Shown one piece after another: positions 15,901-23,287 of a stretch of 64,000 bases of DNA. The DNA is from Flavobacterium reichenbachii (GTDB lineage Bacteria; Bacteroidota; Bacteroidia; Flavobacteriales; Flavobacteriaceae): contig NZ_MUHF01000001.1 in NCBI RefSeq assembly GCF_002217435.1, positions 1-64,000 of the forward strand. Direction: 5' to 3'. How positions within the stretch are numbered: the stretch's first letter is position 1; the number at the start of each line of letters is the position of its first letter. Below the pieces are notes generated by a model. That model worked only from the letters and a program-made list of their open reading frames with translations, was not told the origin of the DNA and ran no database searches. The position numbers and the translations under genes are program-made.

Positions 15901-18679
15901 ATTTAGAGTCAATACAGATTCAAGCGGAAAAGGAAGTATACAATTTGCTTTATCAGATGAAGAATGGGGACGTTATTTAATTCGTGTTTCAGATGAAACA
16001 GGCGGGCATGCAACTGCATTGACCGTAAATATTGACTGGCCAATCTGGTCTGGAAAAACCAGAAATACTGATGCATCAACAGCAAATATGCTTGTTTTTT
16101 CTACAGATAAAAATGATTACGCCGTAGGCGAAAAAGCGCAGATTTCTTTTCCATCAAGTGAAGGCGGACGTGCTTTAGTTTCAATAGAAAATGGATCAAA
16201 AGTAGTTCAGACACTTTGGGTAGAAACAGAGCAGGGAGAAACAAAAGTTCAAGTTCCGATTACGGCCGCGATGGCTCCAAATGTGTATTTTAATATTACA
16301 CTTTTGCAGCCCCATGCGTCTACCAAAAATGATTCGCCGATACGTATGTATGGAATTGTTCCGATTGGAGTTGTAGATAAAAACACAAAACTGGAACCAG
16401 CACTTGCAATGCCTGATGTTTTAAGACCAGAACAATCATTTCCTATAAAAGTGAGTGAAAAATCCGGAAAAGAAATGACCTATACCATTGCTATAGTAGA
16501 TGACGGATTATTAGACTTGACAAGATTTAAAACGCCAAATGCTTGGGATAGTTTTTATGTTCGTGAAGCTTTAGGCGTAAAAACATGGGATGTTTATGAT
16601 GATGTTATTGGCGCTTACGGCGGAAAAGTAAATCAGATTTTTAGTATTGGAGGTGATCAGGATTTAGGCGGAGGAAAAGCAAAAAAAGCCAATCGATTTA
16701 AACCGGTTGTCATTTATCTTGGGCCATTCAAATTAGAAAAAGGTCAGACGAAAACACATCAGATTACATTGCCTAAATATATTGGATCTGTAAGAACTAT
16801 GGTTGTAGCAGGTGATGCATCGACGAGTGCTTACGGAAGTGTTGATAAATCCACTCCGGTTCGCAGTCCGTTGATGGTTTTAGCTTCATTGCCAAGAAAA
16901 ATTTCCCCATCAGAAAAAGTTACAATTCCGGTAACTGTTTTTGCAACAGAGAAAAATATTAAGAATGTAAAGGTTCAGATTAAAACCAGCGCTGGTCTGC
17001 GCGTAATTGGAAACGCAGCGCAAAATGTTGCTTTTTCTCAGCCAGACGAGAAAATGGCCTATTTTAATCTGGCGGTAGGAAATCAAACCGGAATTGCAAA
17101 AGTTCAGATTATTGCCACTTCAGGAAACGAAAAATCATCTTACGATGTTGAGATTGATATGACAAATCCGAATCCGGTTACGAATACTTATACAGATGTG
17201 ATTTTGGAACCCAATAGCTCTAAAACCATTTCTTGGAAAACCTTTGGAGTTTCTGGAAGTAACAAAACCAAACTCGAAGTTTCTTCAATGCCGACAATTA
17301 ATTTGAATGGAAGACTGCAGTATTTAATTCAATATCCTCATGGTTGTGTCGAGCAGACCACTTCTTCTGTTTTTCCGCAATTGTTCTTAAATGACATTGC
17401 AGATATTGATGAAACACGCCAACAGCTGATTCAGAAAAATATCACGGCAGGAATTGCAAGATTAGGAAGTTTTCAACTGCCAAATGGAGGACTTTCTTAC
17501 TGGCAGGGAAATACAATTGCAGACGATTGGGGAACTTCTTACGCAGGACATTTTATAATTGAAGCAGAGAAAAAAGGATATGTACTTCCAATTAATTTTA
17601 AATCAAAATGGATTGCCTATCAGAAAAAAGAAGCTAAAAATTGGCGTTTTGAACAGCGCTATGGGAATGATTTAGCGCAGGCATACCGTTTGTATACTTT
17701 AGCTTTGGCAGGTTCTTCAGATCTGGCTTCTATGAACAGATTGAGAGAAACAAAAGGAATTGCAAACGAAAGCAAACTGCGTTTAGCAGCAGCCTATGTT
17801 TTGGCAGGACAAAAAAGTGCCGCTTCATCGTTGTTGTTAAACAGTAATATTGATGATGATTCGAATGATTATAATTATTACTATTATGGTTCCAGTGATA
17901 GAAACAGAGCGATGGTACTCGAAACTATGCTGTTGTTAAATCAAAAACAAAAAGCTTTTGCAATGGCATCAAAACTAGCTAAAAATATGGCAAGTGATCA
18001 ATGGATGAGTACGCAGACAACAGCATATTGTTTGTACGCAATGTCAAAATTCTCACTAAATAATGGTCCGAAAGGAATAGATGTTCAGTTTACTAAAGAT
18101 GGAAAAGCACAAGCCATTAAAACCGCTAAAACTGTTGCAGATAGGAATTTGACTGTAAAAACAGGAGCAAATAGTATAACGTTAAGAAATAATAAAAAGA
18201 ATACTATATATGTTCGTGTACTAAATACAGGAATTCTTCCGGTTGGAGAGGAAAATGTGGTTCAGAGTAATCTTTCTGCAGCAATTGTTTTCAAAAGCAA
18301 AAAAGGCAATGTAATTGATGTGTCTAATATTGCTCAGGGTACAGAATTTACAGCTGAAGTTACCGTTCGAAATCAGAAAAATGAGCGTGTAGAAAATGTT
18401 GCATTGTCTCAGATTCTGCCTTCAGGATTCGAAATTGTAAATACACGTTTTACAGATTATGGAGAAGCAACAAACAACACAGCCGATTATATCGACATAC
18501 GAGATGATAGAACAAATTTCTATTTTGGATTAAAAGCAGGAGAAACGAAAACCTTCAGGATTTTATTGAATGCATCTTATCTGGGAACTTATTATCTGCC
18601 TGGTTTACAATGTGAGGCAATGTACGATCATACATTCCTGGCCAGAACAAAAGGATTTTGGGTACAGGTTGTAAAGTAA
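12989..18679 (+). CDS. Alpha-2-macroglobulin family lipoprotein
   Basis: 1896 residues from a GTG start. The signal peptide ends in a lipobox (IIQAC, Cys19), so the protein is a lipoprotein. The chain has MG-type beta domains, a bait-like central region and a C-terminal thioester domain with an intact CxEQ motif (PHGCVEQTTS, Cys1453). Bacterial A2M proteins trap proteases at the envelope through this thioester. Two unusual inserts stand out: a Val/Glu-rich low-complexity run at about residues 302-356, and an Asp/Glu/Tyr-rich run at about 514-551. The partner gene pbpC follows, as in many bacteria, but with a transposase relic between them. An alternative view is an uncharacterised large A2M-like protein without trap activity. 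Confidence 0.92.
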   Translation: MKAKRLVYVFLVFFIIQACGRKSAADFNSDFSLFREYITSFTSGIVPSQSDIRVVLAFDKKEWKINEELDDNLFDISPSVSGKVVALSSNTIAFIPEKKLKPGTEYQVTLNLDKLITLPKEKEASLSKFNFTVKTIKQDFTVNTLDIQSRSKEYQYLNCVLKTADEIDIETAQKLVSASQKGDDLKIIFDNAVKSGREFKFIIDNIKRFSEESEIEIAYDGSDFDIDQKGKIDFPITSINEFKVIKVEVPDENNQSVSINFSEPLEKGQDFAGLVAIQNTGNFKFSTQGNTLKVYFNKEKTAPEPEVVHEVVVEEAVDSVAVDSASVVVDSAAVAVQEEVVEEEPEPAAVEESTSGQNLTGELLLEIFQGIESQYGKKMEENFTQKISFDQIKPNVRFVKNGTILPSSNNLKLNFETANLSAVDVKVYKIYKNNILQFLQNNELNGSQNLKRVSQPIAKTTINLKENRLVNLSKWNTFALDLSKIIKPEPGAIYRVEFSYKKKYSLYRCETPSTDPEENEEEEVDENDVNYSSNSYDDYYYEDYDWRESQDPCSGSYYYNARIATNILASDLGVIAKRGENKSYLFAVNNILTTEPISNARVELYTFQQQKIATEATNSEGIATFQIDKFAYFAIVTLGDQSTYVKLDDGNSLSVSNFDVAGETLQKGLKGFIYGERGVWRPGDNLYLSFILNDASNKLPQSHPIKFRLTDPNGKVTYQTVQRTNELNHYSFIVPTDPDAPTGSWEAMISVGGAKFYKNIKIETIKPNRLKIKNSFKKAILSSSYPNSSNLEVTWLHGAIAKNLNVEMQAKFSEQKTTFKGYEKYSFDDLVRRFSTEEVNIFSGKLDAGGRAAVNINPKLQGQAPGMLRASFITKVYEEGGDFSMDAMAATYSPYKTYVGVKSPEVNRYGMLETRASNRFDIVTVDENGRPKAVRDLEVKVYKVEWRWWWDASSDNLSNYNSSEATTSYKTFRVNTDSSGKGSIQFALSDEEWGRYLIRVSDETGGHATALTVNIDWPIWSGKTRNTDASTANMLVFSTDKNDYAVGEKAQISFPSSEGGRALVSIENGSKVVQTLWVETEQGETKVQVPITAAMAPNVYFNITLLQPHASTKNDSPIRMYGIVPIGVVDKNTKLEPALAMPDVLRPEQSFPIKVSEKSGKEMTYTIAIVDDGLLDLTRFKTPNAWDSFYVREALGVKTWDVYDDVIGAYGGKVNQIFSIGGDQDLGGGKAKKANRFKPVVIYLGPFKLEKGQTKTHQITLPKYIGSVRTMVVAGDASTSAYGSVDKSTPVRSPLMVLASLPRKISPSEKVTIPVTVFATEKNIKNVKVQIKTSAGLRVIGNAAQNVAFSQPDEKMAYFNLAVGNQTGIAKVQIIATSGNEKSSYDVEIDMTNPNPVTNTYTDVILEPNSSKTISWKTFGVSGSNKTKLEVSSMPTINLNGRLQYLIQYPHGCVEQTTSSVFPQLFLNDIADIDETRQQLIQKNITAGIARLGSFQLPNGGLSYWQGNTIADDWGTSYAGHFIIEAEKKGYVLPINFKSKWIAYQKKEAKNWRFEQRYGNDLAQAYRLYTLALAGSSDLASMNRLRETKGIANESKLRLAAAYVLAGQKSAASSLLLNSNIDDDSNDYNYYYYGSSDRNRAMVLETMLLLNQKQKAFAMASKLAKNMASDQWMSTQTTAYCLYAMSKFSLNNGPKGIDVQFTKDGKAQAIKTAKTVADRNLTVKTGANSITLRNNKKNTIYVRVLNTGILPVGEENVVQSNLSAAIVFKSKKGNVIDVSNIAQGTEFTAEVTVRNQKNERVENVALSQILPSGFEIVNTRFTDYGEATNNTADYIDIRDDRTNFYFGLKAGETKTFRILLNASYLGTYYLPGLQCEAMYDHTFLARTKGFWVQVVK

Positions 18680-18687
18680 AACATACG

Positions 18688-18794
18688 TATCCTAACAGGT
18701 TTCCAAAACCTGTTAGGTATTAATAGAATTTGAATATAAGTTAAAAATAAAGCTGAAGAAGATACCTAACAGGTTTTTAAAACCTGTTAGGATA
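18688..18794. repeat. Left REP-like palindrome pair (BIME)
   Basis: Two 27-bp hairpins, 18691-18717 and 18765-18791. Each is CCTAACAGGTTT, a 3-nt loop, then AAACCTGTTAGG. Flanking bases are TAT..TAT on the first and ATA..ATA on the second, so the second is the inverse of the first. Spacer text (AATAGAATTTGAATATA) recurs in the right-hand pair. Confidence 0.85.
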
Positions 18795-18813
18795 ATAAAT
18801 TTGACAGAGTGTG

Positions 18814-19360
18814 ATGAAGAAGGATTTTTTTTGAAGAGGGACAATATTACCATATTTATAATAGAGGAAATAATAAAGAGAATATTTTTATAGAAGAGAA
18901 AAATTATAATTATTTTCTTCAAAAATTGAAGCAATACATTTTGCCAATAGCTGATATTTATGCTTATTGCTTACTTAAAAACCATTTTCATATAGTTTTA
19001 AGGATTAAGGGTAAAAACGAAATGCCGGAAAAATTTAAAGAAAAAATTCATTTGCCATTTTCGAATTTATTTAATTCGTATTCTAAAAGTATTAATAAAG
19101 CTTATAATAGAACAGGGAGTTTGTTTCAAGAACATTTGCAGAGAAACAGAATAGAAAATGAAGAATATTTAAAGCAATTAATTTTATATGTTCATTTAAA
19201 TCCTGTTAAGCATAAGTATGAGAAACAATTTGAATCATATTTGCATTCCTCTTATCGATCTTATATTTTAGATAAGTCAACAAGTATTGATAGAGATTTT
19301 ATTCTTAATTTATTTGAAAATGTAGAAAATTTTAAGTTTTGTCATGATAAAGAAGAGTAG
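18814..19360 (+). pseudogene. REP-associated tyrosine transposase (IS200-like), frameshifted
   Basis: The reading frame from 18833 to the stop encodes a Y1-type HUH transposase: N-terminal YYHIYNRGNN, the HUH pair in NHFHIVL, the middle RTGSLFQEHL and LYVHLNPVKH with the likely catalytic Tyr. Its only good start, the ATG at 18814 (MKKDFF), is one frame off. Removing one T from the eight-T run at 18825-18832 joins them as MKKDFFEEGQYYHIYNRG. The full product would be about 181 residues. A REP-like palindrome pair lies on each side, the usual arrangement for a RAYT. It is a decayed or slippage-dependent gene. A TTG-started short form from 18926 would lack the first strand and is less likely. 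Confidence 0.8.
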
Positions 19361-19411
19361 TTTATAAAGGAGTAATAGATGATGTTAATATGATGGACGA
19401 ATAGTTTTTCG

Positions 19412-19509
19412 TATCCTAACAGGTTTTGGAAACCTGTTAGGTATTTAATAGAATTTGAATATAAAAAAGCTAAATCATACCTAACAGGTTTCCAAAAACT
19501 GTTAGGATA
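19412..19509. repeat. Right REP-like palindrome pair (BIME)
   Basis: Hairpins at 19415-19441 (loop TGG) and 19480-19506 (loop CCA, one arm mismatch) have the same 12-bp arms as the left pair and the same TAT/ATA inversion. The spacer shares AATAGAATTTGAATATA with the left copy. This is a direct repeat of the whole left unit on the other side of the transposase gene. Confidence 0.85.
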
Positions 19510-19527
19510 TCAAACGAATAAATAACT

Positions 19528-21915
19528 TTGAATATAAAGTTTAATAATACATTAAAGGCGTTCTTTCAACGCGTCCTAAACTGGATAAAAAAGAACAAAA
19601 TAAAATCAGCAACAGCATTTCTGCTTTTGCTGATTTACTATTTTTCGATACCCCGAACTTTATTTAAAGAACCCTATTCGACAGTTATAGAAAGCCAGGA
19701 AGGCGAATTGCTGGGCGCCAAAATTGCTCGTGACGGACAATGGCGTTTTCCCGCACAAGACAGCGTTCCGGATAAATTTAAAAAATGCATTGTCTATTTT
19801 GAGGATGAATATTTTTATAGACATCCGGGATTTAATCCTGCAGCGATGGTGAATGCGATTGAACAAAACAGAAAAGCTGGAAAAGTAGTTCGTGGCGGAA
19901 GCACGCTTACACAACAGGTTATAAGACTTTCCAGAAAAGGAAAGAAGAGAACGTATTTCGAAAAAATCATAGAAGTTATTCTGGCAACAAGATTAGAATT
20001 AGGATATTCTAAAAACGAAATTCTAGAATTGTATGCTGCTCATGCTCCTTTTGGCGGGAATGTAGTTGGATTAGAAATGGCTTCCTGGCGTTATTTTGGA
20101 GTGCAGTCGAATCAATTATCATGGGCAGAAAATGCTGTTTTGGCAGTTTTGCCGAATGCTCCCAGTTTAATTTATCCGGGAAAAAATCAAATAAAGCTAT
20201 TAGAAAAACGAAATAGGCTTTTGCTGAAATTAAACCAAGAAGGTGTAATAGATAAGCAGACTTACGAACTTTCTGTAGACGAACCATTGCCTCAAAAACC
20301 TTATAATCTTCCGCAGATTGCCCCGCATTTATTACAGCGTGCAGCAAAAAATGAAGAAGGAACGCGTGTAAAAACAACTGTAGATTTTGCGCTTCAGAAC
20401 AGAGTCAATCAAATTGCAAAATATTACTACAATCAATATAAGCAAAATGAAGTTCATAATCTGGCAATTTTAGTAATTGATGTTCAAAATAGAAATGTGA
20501 TAAGTTACGTCGGTAATTCGCCAACAGACAAAGACCATCAGAAAGATGTAGATATTATTGATGCCCCCAGAAGTACAGGAAGTATTCTGAAACCGTTATT
20601 GTACGCCGCAATGCTGGATGACGGCGAATTACTGCCCAATACTTTGGTGGCAGATGTTCCTACTCAGATTGCAGGCTATACTCCTCAGAATTTTAATCTG
20701 ACTTTTGATGGCGCGGTTCCGGCTCATCGTGCGCTGTCACGTTCCCTCAATATTCCGGCAGTTTTAATGTTACAGGATTTTGGAGTGGATAAGTTTTATG
20801 AAGAATTACAGAAATTCAAATTAAGAAATATCAATAAATCGCCTGATCATTATGGATTGTCTCTTATTTTGGGTGGTGCCGAAAGTAATTTATGGGATTT
20901 GTGCGGGACCTATTCTAATTTATCTTCGACATTAAATTATTTTAATAAAAGCGACGGAAAATATCGAACAGCCGAATTTGCAGAATTAAATTACAAGCAT
21001 GATTTTGAACCAGATTTTGGCTCAGAAACTACACAAAAGAATGTACTAGGTGCCGGGTCGATTTGGCTTACCTATAATGCAATGGAAGAAGTGAACAGAC
21101 CGGAAGGCGATGAAGCCTGGAAATTTTATGACAGTTCATTAAAAATTGCCTGGAAAACAGGAACCAGTTTCGGAAATAGAGATGCTTGGGCAATCGGTAC
21201 AAATTCCAGATATGTGGTTGGAATCTGGGTTGGAAATGCGACAGGAGAGGGAAGACCGACCTTAACAGGTGTAACCAGCGCGGCGCCAATCTTGTTTGAT
21301 GTATTTAATTTACTGCCGAGACAAAGATGGTTTGAAACACCTTACAAGGATTTAGAAGAAGTTGAGGTTTGCAAATTAAGCGGTTATTTGGCTAAAGAGG
21401 ATTGTCCGAAGATCAAACAATGGGTTTCTAAAAAAGGGAAATCAACAACGGTATGTCCTTATCATAAAATGATTCATATAGATCAAACGGAACAATTTCA
21501 GGTAAACAGCAGTTGTGAAAGCATAGATAAGATAATTACTAAAAACTGGTTTGTACTCCCTCCTGTTATGGCTTGGTACTATAAAAGCAAACATATCGAA
21601 TATCTGCCTCTGCCGCCTTTTAAAGAAGGATGCGAAGGAAATCAAACAGTTTCGATGGATTTTATTTATCCAAAAACAAATAGTAAAATCTACTTAACAA
21701 AGAATTTTAATAGTGAAGTACAGCCAGTAATTTTTAAAGTGGCGTATTCGCAAAGAGAAAAACAATTGTTTTGGTATGTAGATCATGTGTACAAAGGCGC
21801 AACTAAAGTTTTTCATGAAAAACCCATTATTATGAGTGCAGGATTTCATTATATCACTGTCGTGGATGAAGCAGGTAATGAAATTGGAAGAAAAATTGAG
21901 GTTGTCCGGGAGTAA
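19528..21915 (+). CDS. pbpC: Penicillin-binding protein 1C
   Basis: 795 residues from a TTG start just after the right palindrome pair. The order is a membrane anchor at about residues 28-40, a GT51 glycosyltransferase domain (EDEYFYRHPG at 92-101; GGSTLTQQ), and a transpeptidase domain with SILK (Ser352, Lys355), SRSLN (the SxN motif) and KTGTS (Lys543). A Cys-containing C-terminal segment, as in BiPBP_C domains, ends the protein. PBP1C polymerises and possibly cross-links peptidoglycan and is commonly encoded beside an A2M gene, as here. The catalytic residues are intact. The promoter may lie within the BIME region or transcription may come from the A2M gene. Confidence 0.93.
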   Translation: MNIKFNNTLKAFFQRVLNWIKKNKIKSATAFLLLLIYYFSIPRTLFKEPYSTVIESQEGELLGAKIARDGQWRFPAQDSVPDKFKKCIVYFEDEYFYRHPGFNPAAMVNAIEQNRKAGKVVRGGSTLTQQVIRLSRKGKKRTYFEKIIEVILATRLELGYSKNEILELYAAHAPFGGNVVGLEMASWRYFGVQSNQLSWAENAVLAVLPNAPSLIYPGKNQIKLLEKRNRLLLKLNQEGVIDKQTYELSVDEPLPQKPYNLPQIAPHLLQRAAKNEEGTRVKTTVDFALQNRVNQIAKYYYNQYKQNEVHNLAILVIDVQNRNVISYVGNSPTDKDHQKDVDIIDAPRSTGSILKPLLYAAMLDDGELLPNTLVADVPTQIAGYTPQNFNLTFDGAVPAHRALSRSLNIPAVLMLQDFGVDKFYEELQKFKLRNINKSPDHYGLSLILGGAESNLWDLCGTYSNLSSTLNYFNKSDGKYRTAEFAELNYKHDFEPDFGSETTQKNVLGAGSIWLTYNAMEEVNRPEGDEAWKFYDSSLKIAWKTGTSFGNRDAWAIGTNSRYVVGIWVGNATGEGRPTLTGVTSAAPILFDVFNLLPRQRWFETPYKDLEEVEVCKLSGYLAKEDCPKIKQWVSKKGKSTTVCPYHKMIHIDQTEQFQVNSSCESIDKIITKNWFVLPPVMAWYYKSKHIEYLPLPPFKEGCEGNQTVSMDFIYPKTNSKIYLTKNFNSEVQPVIFKVAYSQREKQLFWYVDHVYKGATKVFHEKPIIMSAGFHYITVVDEAGNEIGRKIEVVRE

Positions 21916-21924
21916 TTTGGCTTG

Positions 21925-21985
21925 TTAAAAAAGTTTTAGTTTGATGTATGCTTTTTTATTATTGGTAATTCTCATAGTAAAGAAT
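21925..21985 (-). pseudogene. Remnant of a duplicated 3' end
   Basis: The minus strand encodes RITNNKKAYIKLKLF followed by a stop, matching RFTNNKKVYTKLKMM at the end of the neighbouring gene 22017-22811. Nothing of the rest of the gene is present. It is probably a leftover from a partial tandem duplication. Confidence 0.5.
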
Positions 21986-22016
21986 AGTTAAATAAAAAAT
22001 TCCGAGCACGCAAAGA

Positions 22017-22811
22017 TTACATCATTTTTAATTTGGTATATACTTTTTTATTATTGGTAAATCTAAAAGTAATTCCAAAAGTAAAGCCTTTGATTATGGG
22101 GAGTTCGTTTTTGTTAAATTGCTGAGAATAGCCAAAACCTAAATCTACTGCGTTAAGAATAGTAAATCCGGCCAGCCCATAAGCATGTTTATCTGAAACT
22201 CCGCCTTTGATAAATAAGAAGTATGGTGCGTTGTAAGATAAATGTAAATCTGGTAAACCGTAATAGATGCCATTATAAGATGTTATTCCGTAGCCGGCGC
22301 CTAAAAAGAGTTTGTTGTCATTTTTACAATCTAAGCAAAACTCTAAACCACCTATAAATTGACTTTTTGTCGCAATTTTATAGTCAATATAAACTATCGG
22401 TAATTCTAGAATTCTATATTTCTTATTATTATTCTCCTTCCTGTAGAAATCGTTTGTGTAAACCTCGTTACTGTTTTCATCGTACCATTTCGCAACTCCA
22501 ACGAGATCTTCGCCATCGTAGTCTTCCGAATACCCTTGAAATTGTATGGCATTGTTTTTTAAATAGTAGTCATGAATTACAAAAAGAGAATTAACATCTT
22601 TTATTTTATAGCCTACTGCATCTTTGGTTTTAATTTTAAGAGGTTTGATTCTGTAGTATAATGCGACATCTTTACTGGATATTTTCCAATCTTTGTCAAA
22701 AAAGATTGTGTCATTTTGAGCACATAATTTCGCTGAAAATAAAATTATGATGAAAGTTATAAAAGTTATTGCTCTTTTCTTTAATGGTTTGACAGTTTTT
22801 TTAGATTGCAT
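22017..22811 (-). CDS. Exported YwqK-like / beta-barrel hypothetical protein
   Basis: 264 residues. A basic start and hydrophobic signal segment end at ...AKLCAQ. Residues ~38-120 (FFDKDWKISSKDVALYYRI, QGYSEDYDGEDLVGVAKWYDENSNEV) resemble the strand repeats of the so-called YwqK antitoxin family seen across Bacteroidota. Residues ~150-255 (FIGGLEFCL, FLGAGYGITSYNGIYYG, GLAGFTIL, GFGYSQQF, FTFGITFRF) have the alternating pattern of an outer-membrane barrel. No enzymatic motif was seen. The antitoxin label is a family name and there is no toxin here. The gene is monocistronic, with a 3' remnant of a second copy behind it. Confidence 0.6.
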   Translation of the reverse strand: MQSKKTVKPLKKRAITFITFIIILFSAKLCAQNDTIFFDKDWKISSKDVALYYRIKPLKIKTKDAVGYKIKDVNSLFVIHDYYLKNNAIQFQGYSEDYDGEDLVGVAKWYDENSNEVYTNDFYRKENNNKKYRILELPIVYIDYKIATKSQFIGGLEFCLDCKNDNKLFLGAGYGITSYNGIYYGLPDLHLSYNAPYFLFIKGGVSDKHAYGLAGFTILNAVDLGFGYSQQFNKNELPIIKGFTFGITFRFTNNKKVYTKLKMM

Positions 22812-22967
22812 GTGCTTATTTTTAATGAAGAGAAACTGTACTAAACTAACTAATACTTTTCTTTTTTAGAACAACTAAAAGTCTTTTTTGTAATACTAAA
22901 GGGTAAATATTTAGAAAGTAGAAGTTTGCGAGGGAGAGTCAGAGTTCTTTCGGAGTATAGTGAGATA

Positions 22968-23000
22968 ATCTTTCTCAAAGTTTTAAACTTTGAGAAAGAT
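22968..23000. repeat. Palindrome family P2, copy a
   Basis: ATCTTTCTCAAAGTTT, one-base loop, then the exact reverse complement (16-bp arms). It shares the AAAGTTTnAAACTTT core with the copies at 31018, 36961 and 43632. It has no T-tract and no adjacent gene end. Confidence 0.75.
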
Positions 23001-23073
23001 GTAGTATGGTTTTGAGATTTGTTTCTGCAATTGAAAGGACAAAATAAAATAAACTTCTTATGGAAACGAGTGT

Positions 23074-23154
23074 CTAGCCCAGATAGAAGTGGAAATCCTT
23101 TTATTTTTTCCTTTAAAAAATAAAAGATTGAAACGGATAGCTGGAAATTGCTTC
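23074..23154 (+). repeat. Dispersed intergenic element, best + strand copy
   Basis: Starts CTAGCCCAGATAGAAGTGG, contains a 12-bp hairpin (CTTTTATTTTTT / AAAAAATAAAAG, 23098-23126) and ends with TTGAAACGGATAGCTGGA. The two ends match the minus-strand copy at 43405-43567, while the hairpin between them differs completely. Confidence 0.65.
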
Positions 23155-23254
23155 TAAATAAAATTATTCGCAACGAATTCACAAATTAGTAAGGAAATTA
23201 ATTCGTGAATTACTTTAGCTTATTTATTGCTAAAAAAAAATAAAGTGCATAAAA

Positions 23255-23282
23255 AAACCGCCAGTCTTTCGAAAGGCGGTTT
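23255..23282 (-). terminator. rng terminator
   Basis: AAACCGCC pairs with GGCGGTTT, with an inner CTTTCGAAAG. The minus strand continues into a run of seven T. It lies six bases after the rng stop. Confidence 0.85.
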
Positions 23283-23287
23283 TTATT

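Noticed and set aside
18926..19360. Transposase gene starting at the TTG at 18926
   Set aside because: This would cut off the conserved YYHIYNRG N-terminus, which is encoded in the same frame just upstream.
19528..19530. A later ATG as the pbpC start
   Set aside because: No in-frame ATG occurs before the membrane anchor and the GT51 region; TTG keeps the whole anchor.
22438..22811. A toxin-antitoxin locus suggested by the YwqK-like half
   Set aside because: No toxin-like neighbour, and the protein is exported.
22850..23182. 110-codon open frame on the minus strand
   Set aside because: It crosses a P2 palindrome and the TAGCCC element and has no protein-like pattern.
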